Source: a bacterium | GTDB taxonomy: Bacteria > Actinomycetota > Acidimicrobiia > Acidimicrobiales > Ilumatobacteraceae | Direction of reading: 5' to 3' | NCBI GenBank assembly: GCA_029978815.1 | Contig: JAPOIQ010000009.1 | Span: 1 to 12,138, forward strand | Length of the DNA stretch: 12,138 bases | Shown: one piece after another, positions 1-6,435 of the stretch | Layout: each line of letters starts with the position of its first letter | Position numbering within the stretch: the first letter of the stretch is position 1 | Made by a program: the position numbers and the translations under genes | Notes under the pieces: model-generated | What the model was told of the DNA's origin: nothing | What the model saw: the letters and a program-made list of their open reading frames with translations, nothing else | Database searches by the model: none

Positions 1-651
1 ATGGCTTGCATCAATCTCTCGATACACCCAATCCGGCGATGCTTGTGCCTGTGTAGCGAACCGGCCGAACATATCGCCTGGCCCGATTTTCAGGCAATAG
101 ATGTACGCCTTCGGAACGGTGATTTCGGTTGCACCGAATGGACATGGTTCGGTGAACGTCGAAAGCGGTTGCTCGACGCGACGTGATGCAATCCATTCAA
201 GGTCTTCTTCCGGTGTGTCCGGGGGCATCGGGTTCGATGGAACCAGCCACGGAGTTGACCCGCTCTCTGCGACCCGCTGCATCAAGGCATCTCGAACTGC
301 GGGGTCTGCGGTGTCAAGCATTGACTGTCCACGCTCGGGAACAACTGCATCGAGGTAGATGACTTGTCGGACTCGGTCACCGATGTGAGCCATCGCACCA
401 GTTGCGACCATCCCCCCGTAACTATGGGCAAGAAGGACGACGTCCGAGTGGTCCTCGGTCTCCATGTGCTGAACGAGATCCGCAATGTGGGTCGACAAGT
501 TGACCTGCTCGCTGGCGAGGTGACGTCGTTCGCCGATTCCCGTCCATGTCGGGGTGAACATCTCATGTCCCGCCGCTGCCATGAGCGGATGCATCTTTTT
601 CCAGGCCCAGCCAGCGGACCACGCTCCATGCGCAACAACAAATCGTGCCAT
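1..651 (-). CDS. Alpha/beta-fold hydrolase, partial (C-terminus beyond the left edge)
   Basis: The frame is open for 217 codons from an ATG at 651-649 to the window edge with no stop. The protein starts MARFVVAHGAW, the first beta strand and oxyanion-hole region of a small soluble alpha/beta hydrolase. The nucleophile elbow is HSYGG at residues 76-80, with Ser77 as nucleophile. The stretches GIGERRHL (38-45) and YLDAVVPERGQS (99-110) match the compact esterase group of about 230-240 residues often annotated as alpha/beta hydrolase or salicylate-esterase-like. The last visible residue, His217 in DASH, is where this group usually has its catalytic His, so only about 15-25 residues are probably missing. 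The substrate cannot be told. There is no signal peptide, so it is probably cytoplasmic. No clear Shine-Dalgarno precedes the ATG. A 13-bp palindrome lies 35 bp upstream. Family call is firm; specific function unknown. Confidence 0.88.
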   Translation of the reverse strand, partial: MARFVVAHGAWSAGWAWKKMHPLMAAAGHEMFTPTWTGIGERRHLASEQVNLSTHIADLVQHMETEDHSDVVLLAHSYGGMVATGAMAHIGDRVRQVIYLDAVVPERGQSMLDTADPAVRDALMQRVAESGSTPWLVPSNPMPPDTPEEDLEWIASRRVEQPLSTFTEPCPFGATEITVPKAYIYCLKIGPGDMFGRFATQAQASPDWVYREIDASH

Positions 652-685
652 GTGCAAAGTCTCGCACGCGGAGAACAGCGGCAGA

Positions 686-698
686 GCACCAGTGGTGC
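686..698. promoter_or_regulatory. Interrupted palindrome, possible operator
   Basis: GCACCA-G-TGGTGC is a perfect inverted repeat with 6-bp arms around one central base. It lies in the 84-bp region between the divergent hydrolase gene (start 651, minus) and tRNA-Gly (start 736, plus). The one-base centre is too small for a stable hairpin loop, so a dimeric repressor site is the likelier reading. No regulator gene is next to it. The assignment is inference from symmetry and position only. Confidence 0.3.
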
Positions 699-735
699 GG
701 TTCCGAGGGCTCGTGCAGATAGTCTTTTTGTCGCC

Positions 736-810
736 GCGGGTGTAGTTCAACGGCTAGAACCTCAGCCTTCCAAGCTGATGATACGGGTTCGATTCCCGTC
801 ACCCGCTCCA
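736..810 (+). tRNA. tRNA-Gly (anticodon TCC), CCA encoded
   Basis: A full cloverleaf can be folded. The acceptor stem is GCGGGTG (736-742) with CACCCGC (800-806). The D stem is GTTC/GAAC (745-748/757-760). The anticodon stem is TCAGC/GCTGA (762-766/774-778) around the loop CTTCCAA with anticodon TCC at 769-771. The T stem is ACGGG/CCCGT (783-787/795-799) around TTCGATT. U73, the usual glycine discriminator, is at 807 and CCA is encoded at 808-810. It decodes GGA (and GGG by wobble). A strong hairpin follows five bases later. No convincing sigma-70 promoter was seen in the 84 bases upstream. Confidence 0.97.
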
Positions 811-815
811 ACGAA

Positions 816-843
816 AAGAGCCCGGGCTTATGCCCGGGCTCTT
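816..843. terminator. Bidirectional intrinsic terminator between tRNA-Gly and the rhodopsin gene
   Basis: The arms AAGAGCCCGGGC (816-827) and GCCCGGGCTCTT (832-843) form a perfect 12-bp stem closed by the tetraloop TTAT. On the plus strand it starts five bases after the tRNA-Gly CCA and is followed by CTTCATTT. On the minus strand it lies about 38 bases after the rhodopsin stop and is followed by TTTTC (817-813), the better U-tract. It therefore probably ends both convergent transcripts. Confidence 0.85.
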
Positions 844-881
844 CTTCATTTGTCGCTCAACTAGTTCGAGCAGTCTGACTG

Positions 882-1592
882 TTATGACTCGTTCGCGGTT
901 CGAGCCTTCGCAATTCCGAGGATCATCAGTCCGTAGAGAGCTTTGGCTGTGATGTCGGCGAAGGTGTAGCCAACCTGCCGCAGTACTTCGAGCCCCTCAG
1001 AAGAAGCATCAAACACTGGGAAGAGGTAGGCAATGGGGTACACACACCATGTGACGAGAAGAACAGCGGTTGCCTTCTTAATTGCTCCAGCTACGGCTCC
1101 GGACTCTCGGCTTGATGCCGCCTGGAGCTGGCCGTACAGCACCCACAAGATGTAGACGAATGGAATCATGGCGAGAACCCACCACAGCCACTTCGTGCCG
1201 TTATCTGATGAAACCTCGCCGGGATACCCAAGGCCGATCATGAGAACGGTCGCTGGGACGAGTTTCCACATGAGGCCCTTACGAATCTCGTTGGAGACTC
1301 CAAGAACGATGAGAAGTTCGATCACGAGCAATGGAACAGTGATTAACCAGTCGGCGTACCGGTAACCCTCATTCATCTCATAATCCGCGAAACCAGACCA
1401 CATTCGGTAGTAGTGATAACCCGCAATTCCGACGACAACTGCAGAGACAGCAACACCGGAGCGGTAGGCCTTGCTCACGCTGTTGATTTGCGTGAGAAAG
1501 TACACAAAGGCACCAAACATGACTGCGGTGCCAAATGAAAGTGCGTTGTAGACAAGTGTGTAGTTGTCACCTGACAACATGACTTCGTTCAT
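882..1592 (-). CDS. Light-driven proton-pumping rhodopsin (actinorhodopsin/xanthorhodopsin/proteorhodopsin type)
   Basis: 236 residues with seven membrane helices (about 14-34, 45-68, 78-98, 107-124, 134-155, 170-192, 203-229) and no cleaved signal. Helix C reads RYADWLITVPLLVIE. Asp81 (Schiff-base counterion), Thr85 and Glu92 (cytoplasmic proton donor) give the DTE set of outward proton pumps. Arg78 and His60 match the conserved partners of the counterion. Helix G has Asp213 and the retinal lysine Lys217 (ADITAK). Leu89 sits at the proteorhodopsin 105 tuning position, predicting green absorption. GYPGE (122-126) and WCVYP (182-186) are further family marks. Trp137-Trp138 of helix E align with bacteriorhodopsin WW; antenna-binding rhodopsins have glycine at the second. 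The ATG at 1592 is fixed by AGGAGGT five to six bases upstream. It would contribute to the proton-motive force under light. Retinal synthesis genes must lie elsewhere. Confidence 0.95.
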   Translation of the reverse strand: MNEVMLSGDNYTLVYNALSFGTAVMFGAFVYFLTQINSVSKAYRSGVAVSAVVVGIAGYHYYRMWSGFADYEMNEGYRYADWLITVPLLVIELLIVLGVSNEIRKGLMWKLVPATVLMIGLGYPGEVSSDNGTKWLWWVLAMIPFVYILWVLYGQLQAASSRESGAVAGAIKKATAVLLVTWCVYPIAYLFPVFDASSEGLEVLRQVGYTFADITAKALYGLMILGIAKARTANES

Positions 1593-1596
1593 TTTG

Positions 1597-1603
1597 ACCT
1601 CCT
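1597..1603 (-). promoter_or_regulatory. Very strong Shine-Dalgarno of the rhodopsin gene
   Basis: On the minus strand AGGAGGT lies just upstream of the ATG at 1592, a perfect anti-16S complement at near-optimal spacing. Most other genes in the window have weak or absent sites, so this suggests high translation of the rhodopsin and settles its start. Confidence 0.85.
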
Positions 1604-1626
1604 ATGACGGTTCGAGTGAACGCCGA

Positions 1627-1666
1627 AAGTTTTACACAAATTCACAAACTTGGCGCGCATTTGCGC
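1627..1666 (-). promoter_or_regulatory. A/T-rich candidate control region upstream of the rhodopsin gene
   Basis: The 141-bp gap between the pfkB-type gene and the rhodopsin start holds an A/T-rich island. It has a direct repeat CACAAA at 1635-1640 and 1643-1648 (8-bp period), flanked by the inverted pair AAGTTT (1627-1632) and AAACTT (1646-1651). A second small inverted repeat, GCGCA-TT-TGCGC, lies at 1655-1666. On the coding strand TAAAAC resembles a -10 box, but no matching -35 hexamer was found at the usual spacing. A regulatory role is inferred from position and repeat structure. Confidence 0.35.
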
Positions 1667-1733
1667 AGTGCTCGTCTTCAACCCGTACTGAACGCAGAAG
1701 GCCTGAAGGCCCCAGGTCACGATATGGCGAAAT

Positions 1734-2705
1734 CTAAGGGCGGGCGAGAACTGCAGATAGCGCTGCGTCCGGCGCCGGACGGGCACCGGGATGTTCGATC
1801 ACCCACTCGGCGACGCCAACCGCAAAGCCTGCAGCATCCACGGAATCATCACCCTTTAACCATCTCGACAGGAATGCACCTGCGAACGAGTCACCGGCAC
1901 CGGTTGCATCAACAAGTCGATTTGACGTTGGAGGGACACGATGCATCAAACCGTTTTCGCATACAAGCGCTCCATCTGCATCAAGTTTCATGACGATCAG
2001 GGCCCCATCGAAAAGACGTGACAGCCGCTCTGCGGCAACTTCGGGCTCCGATGAACCCGTCAACACCGCAGCCTCTTCCTTGTTCGGAAGGAAGACATCA
2101 ACACCAATATCTGTCGACACCTCAAGAAACGTCTCGACCCCCATATCTCCAATCATCTGGAACGACCCGGGATCAAAACTGATCGTTGCACCAGAATTCT
2201 TTGCGACTCTTGCCGCCTCACGGGCAGCCGATCGAGGCGGGTCGGTAAAAAAAGACCAAGCGGTGAGATGAAGGTGAGACGCTCCAACGATTGAGGGTCG
2301 CGGTAGTTCAGAGGGCAACAAATAGAAGTCGGCTCCATGGCCGGACACCATCGACCGCTCACCGGTGTGATCAACAAAGACCGCAACCGAGCCAGTTACG
2401 TGAGCATCAGTCTCAATAAGACGGTGCTCAACTCCCTCGCGTACAAGTTCTTCGCGAGCAAGCATCCCCATCTGGTCGCGACCAATCTTTCCAACGAACG
2501 TGACTGCGGTTCCGGCACGGGCGGCCCAAACTGCAACATTCGCCGCACTTCCACCCGGAAGCAGCACCACCTCACCGAAGGTGTCTCCCCCACGCAACAG
2601 CTCAGAATTTGTTCGGATGAGTACATCCCAAGCGTAATCACCAAGAACGCACAGTGATGAAGGTGTCACGAGCCGTACGGTAACTGAGGTCGATAACGAC
2701 CGCAC
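1734..2705 (-). CDS. PfkB-family carbohydrate kinase
   Basis: 323 residues, the usual ribokinase/PfkB length. The N-terminal signature GGSAANVAVWAARAG (51-65) binds substrate. NKEE is at 208-211. The C-terminal signature DATGAGDSFAGAF (266-278) carries the anion hole and the catalytic base Asp272. It should transfer ATP phosphate to a sugar or nucleoside hydroxyl in the cytoplasm. The substrate (ribose, 2-keto-3-deoxygluconate, fructose, adenosine) is not evident. It is the last gene of the amidohydrolase-Nudix-kinase operon, starting six bases after the Nudix stop. The start is uncertain. The GTG at 2705 has GAGAG directly against it, too close for a good ribosome site. An in-frame GTG at residue 13 (about 2669) would put the first strand nearer the N-terminus, as is usual. 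Confidence 0.88.
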   Translation of the reverse strand: MRSLSTSVTVRLVTPSSLCVLGDYAWDVLIRTNSELLRGGDTFGEVVLLPGGSAANVAVWAARAGTAVTFVGKIGRDQMGMLAREELVREGVEHRLIETDAHVTGSVAVFVDHTGERSMVSGHGADFYLLPSELPRPSIVGASHLHLTAWSFFTDPPRSAAREAARVAKNSGATISFDPGSFQMIGDMGVETFLEVSTDIGVDVFLPNKEEAAVLTGSSEPEVAAERLSRLFDGALIVMKLDADGALVCENGLMHRVPPTSNRLVDATGAGDSFAGAFLSRWLKGDDSVDAAGFAVGVAEWVIEHPGARPAPDAALSAVLARP

Positions 2706-2711
2706 CTCTCG

Positions 2712-3188
2712 CTATTGGCAAGTGGCAATCTCTTTCAACTGAGGCCACGCAGCAGCGAACCCCGCGTGTAGTGGCAGCAGGTCCACCTCGTCCAGCGGAA
2801 GCCACGCAACGTCATCGGTTTCAAAATTGATGGAGGCACCAAAAGGCTCCTCAACACGAACAACAAAGGTCGTATACGCCCAATCGATCGAAGGGGTGAA
2901 TACCACTTCGCCGAGAACCTCGATGCTCTCAGGAACCGCACCAACTTCTTCTGAGGCCTCACGCAAGCCGCCCTCTAACGGCGACTCACCCTCGTCGAGC
3001 GCCCCGCCAGCACATGACCATGTGCCTCCTTCGTGGGCGAACGCCGACCGACGTTGCACCATCGCAAGTCGACCCTCTCTGCTATCGCATACGAACACCA
3101 CTCCGGCCGCACCAAAGATGCCCCAGCGAACGTGTCCGTCTGAACACATCATGAATCCGTCGCCGCTCCGACGATGCCGGCTACTCAT
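2712..3188 (-). CDS. Nudix hydrolase
   Basis: 158 residues with a complete Nudix box at residues 62-84. G62, five residues, E68, seven residues, then REASEEVGA (76-84) fit GX5EX7REUXEEXGU; the glutamates bind the catalytic metal. Such enzymes hydrolyse nucleoside diphosphates linked to another group (oxidised dNTPs, ADP-ribose, NADH, CoA and others); the substrate is not identifiable. The N-terminal RWGIFGAAGVVFVCD starts the Nudix beta-sheet. The ATG at 3188 overlaps the upstream amidohydrolase stop as ATGA, and AAGGAG lies about five bases upstream, so translation is probably coupled. The kinase gene follows six bases after the stop. Confidence 0.9.
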   Translation of the reverse strand: MSSRHRRSGDGFMMCSDGHVRWGIFGAAGVVFVCDSREGRLAMVQRRSAFAHEGGTWSCAGGALDEGESPLEGGLREASEEVGAVPESIEVLGEVVFTPSIDWAYTTFVVRVEEPFGASINFETDDVAWLPLDEVDLLPLHAGFAAAWPQLKEIATCQ

Positions 3189-4234
3189 GTCCGCTCCTTG
3201 TTCGCAGCATCGATAACTGCTGTATCAACGTCTCCGCTCGTCACTTCTTCTCCCTCATCAATGGACGGGTCGACGCCAGCGAGTACCGCTGCAACTGCAC
3301 CTGCGGATCGCGCCAGCGCTTGGAAGTGATACCCACCTTCGAGCACTGCAACGAGTTCTCCATTCGGACACACCGAGAGAACGCGGTGTGTGAGGTCGAC
3401 ATAATCCGCTGATGTCAACTGAAGGTCGGCCAGAGGGTCGTCACGATGAGCGTCAAAGCCAGCTGATAGGAGCACTCGCGATGGAGCAAAATCAGTTATC
3501 GCCGGAAGAATGACATCATCAAACGCGGCCAGCATCATGTCTCCAGCCGACCCAGCGCGAAGCGGAATATTGATATTCGAACCTCTCGCATGTTCACCCC
3601 CAACTTCGTGCACTGCGCCCGTTCCCGGGTAGTGCGGGGCCTGATGTGTCGAGATGTACATCACATCTGGATCGTTGTAAAAGATGTCTTGAGTGCCGTT
3701 TCCGTGGTGGACATCCCAGTCAATAATGACGACACGCTCACCCCTGTTCCGTAACGTTGCAGCCGCCACCGCAACATTGTTGACAAGACAGAAACCCATC
3801 GCTCGATCGGCAAGCGCATGGTGGCCCGGCGGCCGAACGAGGGCGAACGCTCGCTGCGCCTTTCCAGAGTCGACCTCGTGAACCGCAGCAAGCACCGCAC
3901 CGGCAGCTCGCCGAGCAGTTTCGAATGAGCCTCTCGCGGTATACGTGTCGGCATCGAGCTGACTTCCCCCTGCTTCCGCATCGGCGATGAGCATGGTGAG
4001 ATATTCACGGTCGTGGGCCTCAGCAAGCTCGTCGACCGATGCGCGCTGGGGCGACACCTCTCGCATTCGCTCAGCCGGAACAGATGCCCGAACTCCAGCG
4101 GCAGCGCTGATCAACCGTCCTGGTGCCTCAGGATGACGATTCGGCACATCATGAGCGTCGCACCCCTCAGTGGAGACAACAACAAGTCGATCGTCGGACG
4201 CTCGGAGAACCATCCCTTGATTCTGGCCGATCAT
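3185..4234 (-). CDS. Histone deacetylase-family amidohydrolase (acetylpolyamine/acetoin-utilisation type)
   Basis: 349 residues from ATG 4234. It is a zinc-dependent arginase/deacetylase-fold enzyme that removes acetyl groups from amines such as acetylpolyamines or acetyl-lysine. Motifs in order: HPEAPGRL near 34-41; RPPGHHA (134-140) with the paired catalytic histidines; GFCLVNN (147-153); DWDVHHGNGTQD (172-183) with zinc ligands Asp174 and His176; PGTG (203-206); SAGFDAH (257-263) with zinc ligand Asp261; and LEGGYH (298-303) with the transition-state Tyr302. All key residues are present, so it should be active. The start is uncertain. An in-frame TTG at 4264 and an ATG at 4213 also fit; none has a well-spaced Shine-Dalgarno, and ATG 4234 was preferred over TTG. 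It is first in a minus-strand operon (ATGA overlap with Nudix) and diverges from an aminotransferase 57 bp away. The physiological substrate is unknown. Confidence 0.9.
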   Translation of the reverse strand: MIGQNQGMVLRASDDRLVVVSTEGCDAHDVPNRHPEAPGRLISAAAGVRASVPAERMREVSPQRASVDELAEAHDREYLTMLIADAEAGGSQLDADTYTARGSFETARRAAGAVLAAVHEVDSGKAQRAFALVRPPGHHALADRAMGFCLVNNVAVAAATLRNRGERVVIIDWDVHHGNGTQDIFYNDPDVMYISTHQAPHYPGTGAVHEVGGEHARGSNINIPLRAGSAGDMMLAAFDDVILPAITDFAPSRVLLSAGFDAHRDDPLADLQLTSADYVDLTHRVLSVCPNGELVAVLEGGYHFQALARSAGAVAAVLAGVDPSIDEGEEVTSGDVDTAVIDAANKERT

Positions 4235-4291
4235 CTCGCCCGCAGCCGTGCCGTGATATTTCAATCTCCTCGTGCGACTACGGTTCTCCTC

Positions 4292-5518
4292 ATGACTGGA
4301 GCGTTCTTACACCCGTTCGCCCGACCGGCGCGCGAATCATTCATTGAGTTGGTACGTGGCGAAGGTTCCTTGCTGTGGGACCGAGACGGCAACGAGTACA
4401 TCGATGCCATGGCAAGCCTCTGGTACTGCAACGTTGGCCACGGTCGGACAGAAATTGCCGATGCAGTCGCCGCTCAAATGGCACAGCTCGAGACCTATTC
4501 GTGTTTCGACCCATTCACAAACCCGATGGCCGATGCAATTGCTGAACGAGTAGCCAATCTCAGCCCAATCGACAACGCTCGAGTCTTTCTGTGTGGATCA
4601 GGGTCTGAGTCGATTGACACCGCGATGAAACTCGCTCGCCTGACCCATGTGCAGTCGGGACACCCAGAGCGCACTCTCATCATCTCGAGGATGCGGGGAT
4701 ACCACGGAACAAACTATGGCGGCACCACCGCTCAAGGTCTCCCCCCAAATAAAGAGGGTTGGGGGCCGCTCGTGCCCGAGGTGGTTCAGGTACCGAGCGA
4801 CGATATCGAAGCTCTCGCCTCCCTCATGTCAGAACGTTCAAACGAAATCGCAGCGGTGCTTTCCGAACCCGTCCAGGGTGCCGGGGGTGTCTGGCCCGCA
4901 GAAGATGGCTACTTGCCGGCACTTCGGAAACTCTGTGACCAGCACGGCGCTTTGCTCATTTTCGACGAGGTCATCACCGGCTTCGGGCGACTTGGCGAAT
5001 GGTTTGGATCGATCCACTACGGCGTGACCCCCGACATCATCACATTTGCCAAAGCGGTGACGTCGGGCTACCAGCCGCTTGGCGGGGTCATCGTTGGGCC
5101 CGCTGTCACGGGACCTCTCGAGTCCGACCCCAATTACGTGCTGAAGACCGGTTACACCTATTCGGGACACGCCTCTGTTGCGGCCGCAGGAATGGTGAAC
5201 CTCGACATCATCGAACGCGAAGGTCTTTTGTCGCATGCGCATCGCATTGGTGAACGTCTCTCCGCTGGCCTTCGAGCAATGGAGGCGGACGGTCAAATTG
5301 TTCAAGTTCGTGGTGCAGGAGCCGTCTGGGCGGCTGGAATGCGTCCCGATATCAACGCGATGGAGGTTCGAGACAACCTCCTCAAAGAGGGAGTCATCGT
5401 TCGTGCGATCGCAGATCACTCGTGCACGTTCTGCCCGCCGCTCGTGACAACCGACGAACAGATTGACCGAGTGGTTGATGCAATGTCGTCAGTTCTGACC
5501 GCTCTTGGAGCGAACTAA
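4292..5518 (+). CDS. Class III pyridoxal-phosphate aminotransferase
   Basis: 408 residues, fold type I, of the omega-amino acid/BioA/ornithine-type class. GSGSESIDTAMKLAR is the N-terminal cofactor-binding stretch, and GYHG supplies the ring-stacking aromatic. DEVITGFGR contains Asp225, which bonds the PLP pyridine nitrogen. Lys254 in FAKAVTSGYQPLGG forms the Schiff base 29 residues later, the usual spacing. TGYTYSGH supplies the phosphate-binding threonine. The reaction is transfer of a terminal amino group to a keto acid (often pyruvate or 2-oxoglutarate); the donor is not clear. The frame is open further upstream, but ATG 4292 is chosen because AFLHPFA is the normal N-terminus of this class and upstream sequence would overlap the divergent amidohydrolase. 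No Shine-Dalgarno was seen. The amidohydrolase context allows, but does not prove, a role in polyamine or diamine breakdown. Confidence 0.92.
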   Translation: MTGAFLHPFARPARESFIELVRGEGSLLWDRDGNEYIDAMASLWYCNVGHGRTEIADAVAAQMAQLETYSCFDPFTNPMADAIAERVANLSPIDNARVFLCGSGSESIDTAMKLARLTHVQSGHPERTLIISRMRGYHGTNYGGTTAQGLPPNKEGWGPLVPEVVQVPSDDIEALASLMSERSNEIAAVLSEPVQGAGGVWPAEDGYLPALRKLCDQHGALLIFDEVITGFGRLGEWFGSIHYGVTPDIITFAKAVTSGYQPLGGVIVGPAVTGPLESDPNYVLKTGYTYSGHASVAAAGMVNLDIIEREGLLSHAHRIGERLSAGLRAMEADGQIVQVRGAGAVWAAGMRPDINAMEVRDNLLKEGVIVRAIADHSCTFCPPLVTTDEQIDRVVDAMSSVLTALGAN

Positions 5519-5637
5519 CAACACTTTCGTTCCTCACGAACAAGGGGTCCGAGTCAAACTAACCGACACCTTTGTGGCAAGAATGGAGAAGGTGTTCGAC
5601 ATACTGGACACCCCGACTGGGGAAAGGGCGGATTCGC

Positions 5638-6435
5638 ATGAGCATTGACCTGAAGGGCCGCCGAGCGGTCGTCACCGGAGCCGCAAGCGGATTCGGAAGA
5701 GCAATCACCTTGAAATTGCTTGGTAGCGGCGCAACGGTTGTCGCAACTGATGTCAACGACGATGGCCTTGCGCAACTTGCCGCTGAAGCCGACTCTGACC
5801 ACCTCGAAACGAAGCGGCTCGACGTAGGCGATGCGGGAGCGTGGACTGCGCTCATTGCTGATTCGGGACCGTTTGATCTCGCACTCTTAAATGCAGGAGT
5901 TGCCACCCATCACATTCGGCCAGACGGCGCCCTTCCTGTTCTGGGACTTGACACCGAGCGCTACCGAACCGTGCTGTCAGCCAACATTGACGGAGTGGTT
6001 TTTGGCACCCAGGCCATCCTCGAACATATGACGACGACCGGTTTCGGCGACATCATCGTGACAGCATCAGTTGCAGGCCTAGTACCCATCGCACCAGATC
6101 CCGTGTATGGACTCACCAAGCATGCCGTCGTTGGATTCGTTCGCTCATTTGCAGCCGCCTTGGATCAGCACATCGAACCACTCGATATCCATATCAGTGC
6201 AATTTGCCCCGGGTTCGCTGACACCGCAATTCTCACCGATGAATCGAAAACTAACCTCAAGTCCCTCGGGGTTGAATTACTGACCGCCGAGCAGGTTGCT
6301 GACACCATGATGCGAGCGATTGAACTACGCAAAAACGGTGCTCAGTGGGTCGTGTGGGGCGGATACGAAGACGAACAGTACGAGTGGAACCAGATTCGCC
6401 CGCTCATCCCAACGCATATTTCTGGAGAGCAGTGA
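5638..6435 (+). CDS. Short-chain dehydrogenase/reductase (classical SDR)
   Basis: 265 residues, typical classical SDR length. The Rossmann glycine motif TGAASGFG is at 13-20. Asp38 ends beta-2 (ATDVN), which usually means NAD(H) preference. NAG is at 85-87. The catalytic set is Asn116, Ser144 (TASVAG), Tyr157 and Lys161 (YGLTK), followed by PGF (191-193). It oxidises or reduces an alcohol/ketone; the substrate is unknown. ATG 5638 was chosen because the glycine motif falls at the normal distance and GGGGAAAGG lies a few bases upstream. The frame extends a further 22 codons upstream without support. Its TGA overlaps the GTG of the following P450 (GTGA), so the two were built as a coupled pair, which suggests consecutive steps on one substrate. 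Confidence 0.92.
   Translation: MSIDLKGRRAVVTGAASGFGRAITLKLLGSGATVVATDVNDDGLAQLAAEADSDHLETKRLDVGDAGAWTALIADSGPFDLALLNAGVATHHIRPDGALPVLGLDTERYRTVLSANIDGVVFGTQAILEHMTTTGFGDIIVTASVAGLVPIAPDPVYGLTKHAVVGFVRSFAAALDQHIEPLDIHISAICPGFADTAILTDESKTNLKSLGVELLTAEQVADTMMRAIELRKNGAQWVVWGGYEDEQYEWNQIRPLIPTHISGEQ

Noticed and set aside
364..864. Plus-strand open frame running through tRNA-Gly and the terminator
   Set aside because: It is antisense to the alpha/beta hydrolase and crosses a clear tRNA and hairpin; it is not a protein gene.
871..881. CAGTC-T-GACTG inverted repeat after the rhodopsin stop
   Set aside because: Short arms and a one-base centre; the nearby 12-bp terminator explains the region better.
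1700..1711. GGCC-TGAA-GGCC hairpin after the kinase gene as a terminator
   Set aside because: The stem is only four pairs with no U-tract; too weak to call a terminator.
4013..4291. Upstream open extension of the aminotransferase frame
   Set aside because: It lies antisense to the amidohydrolase and does not resemble aminotransferase sequence; the class-typical N-terminus begins at ATG 4292.
4838..5419. 193-codon minus-strand frame opposite the aminotransferase
   Set aside because: Composition and lack of motifs mark it as a shadow of the real gene.
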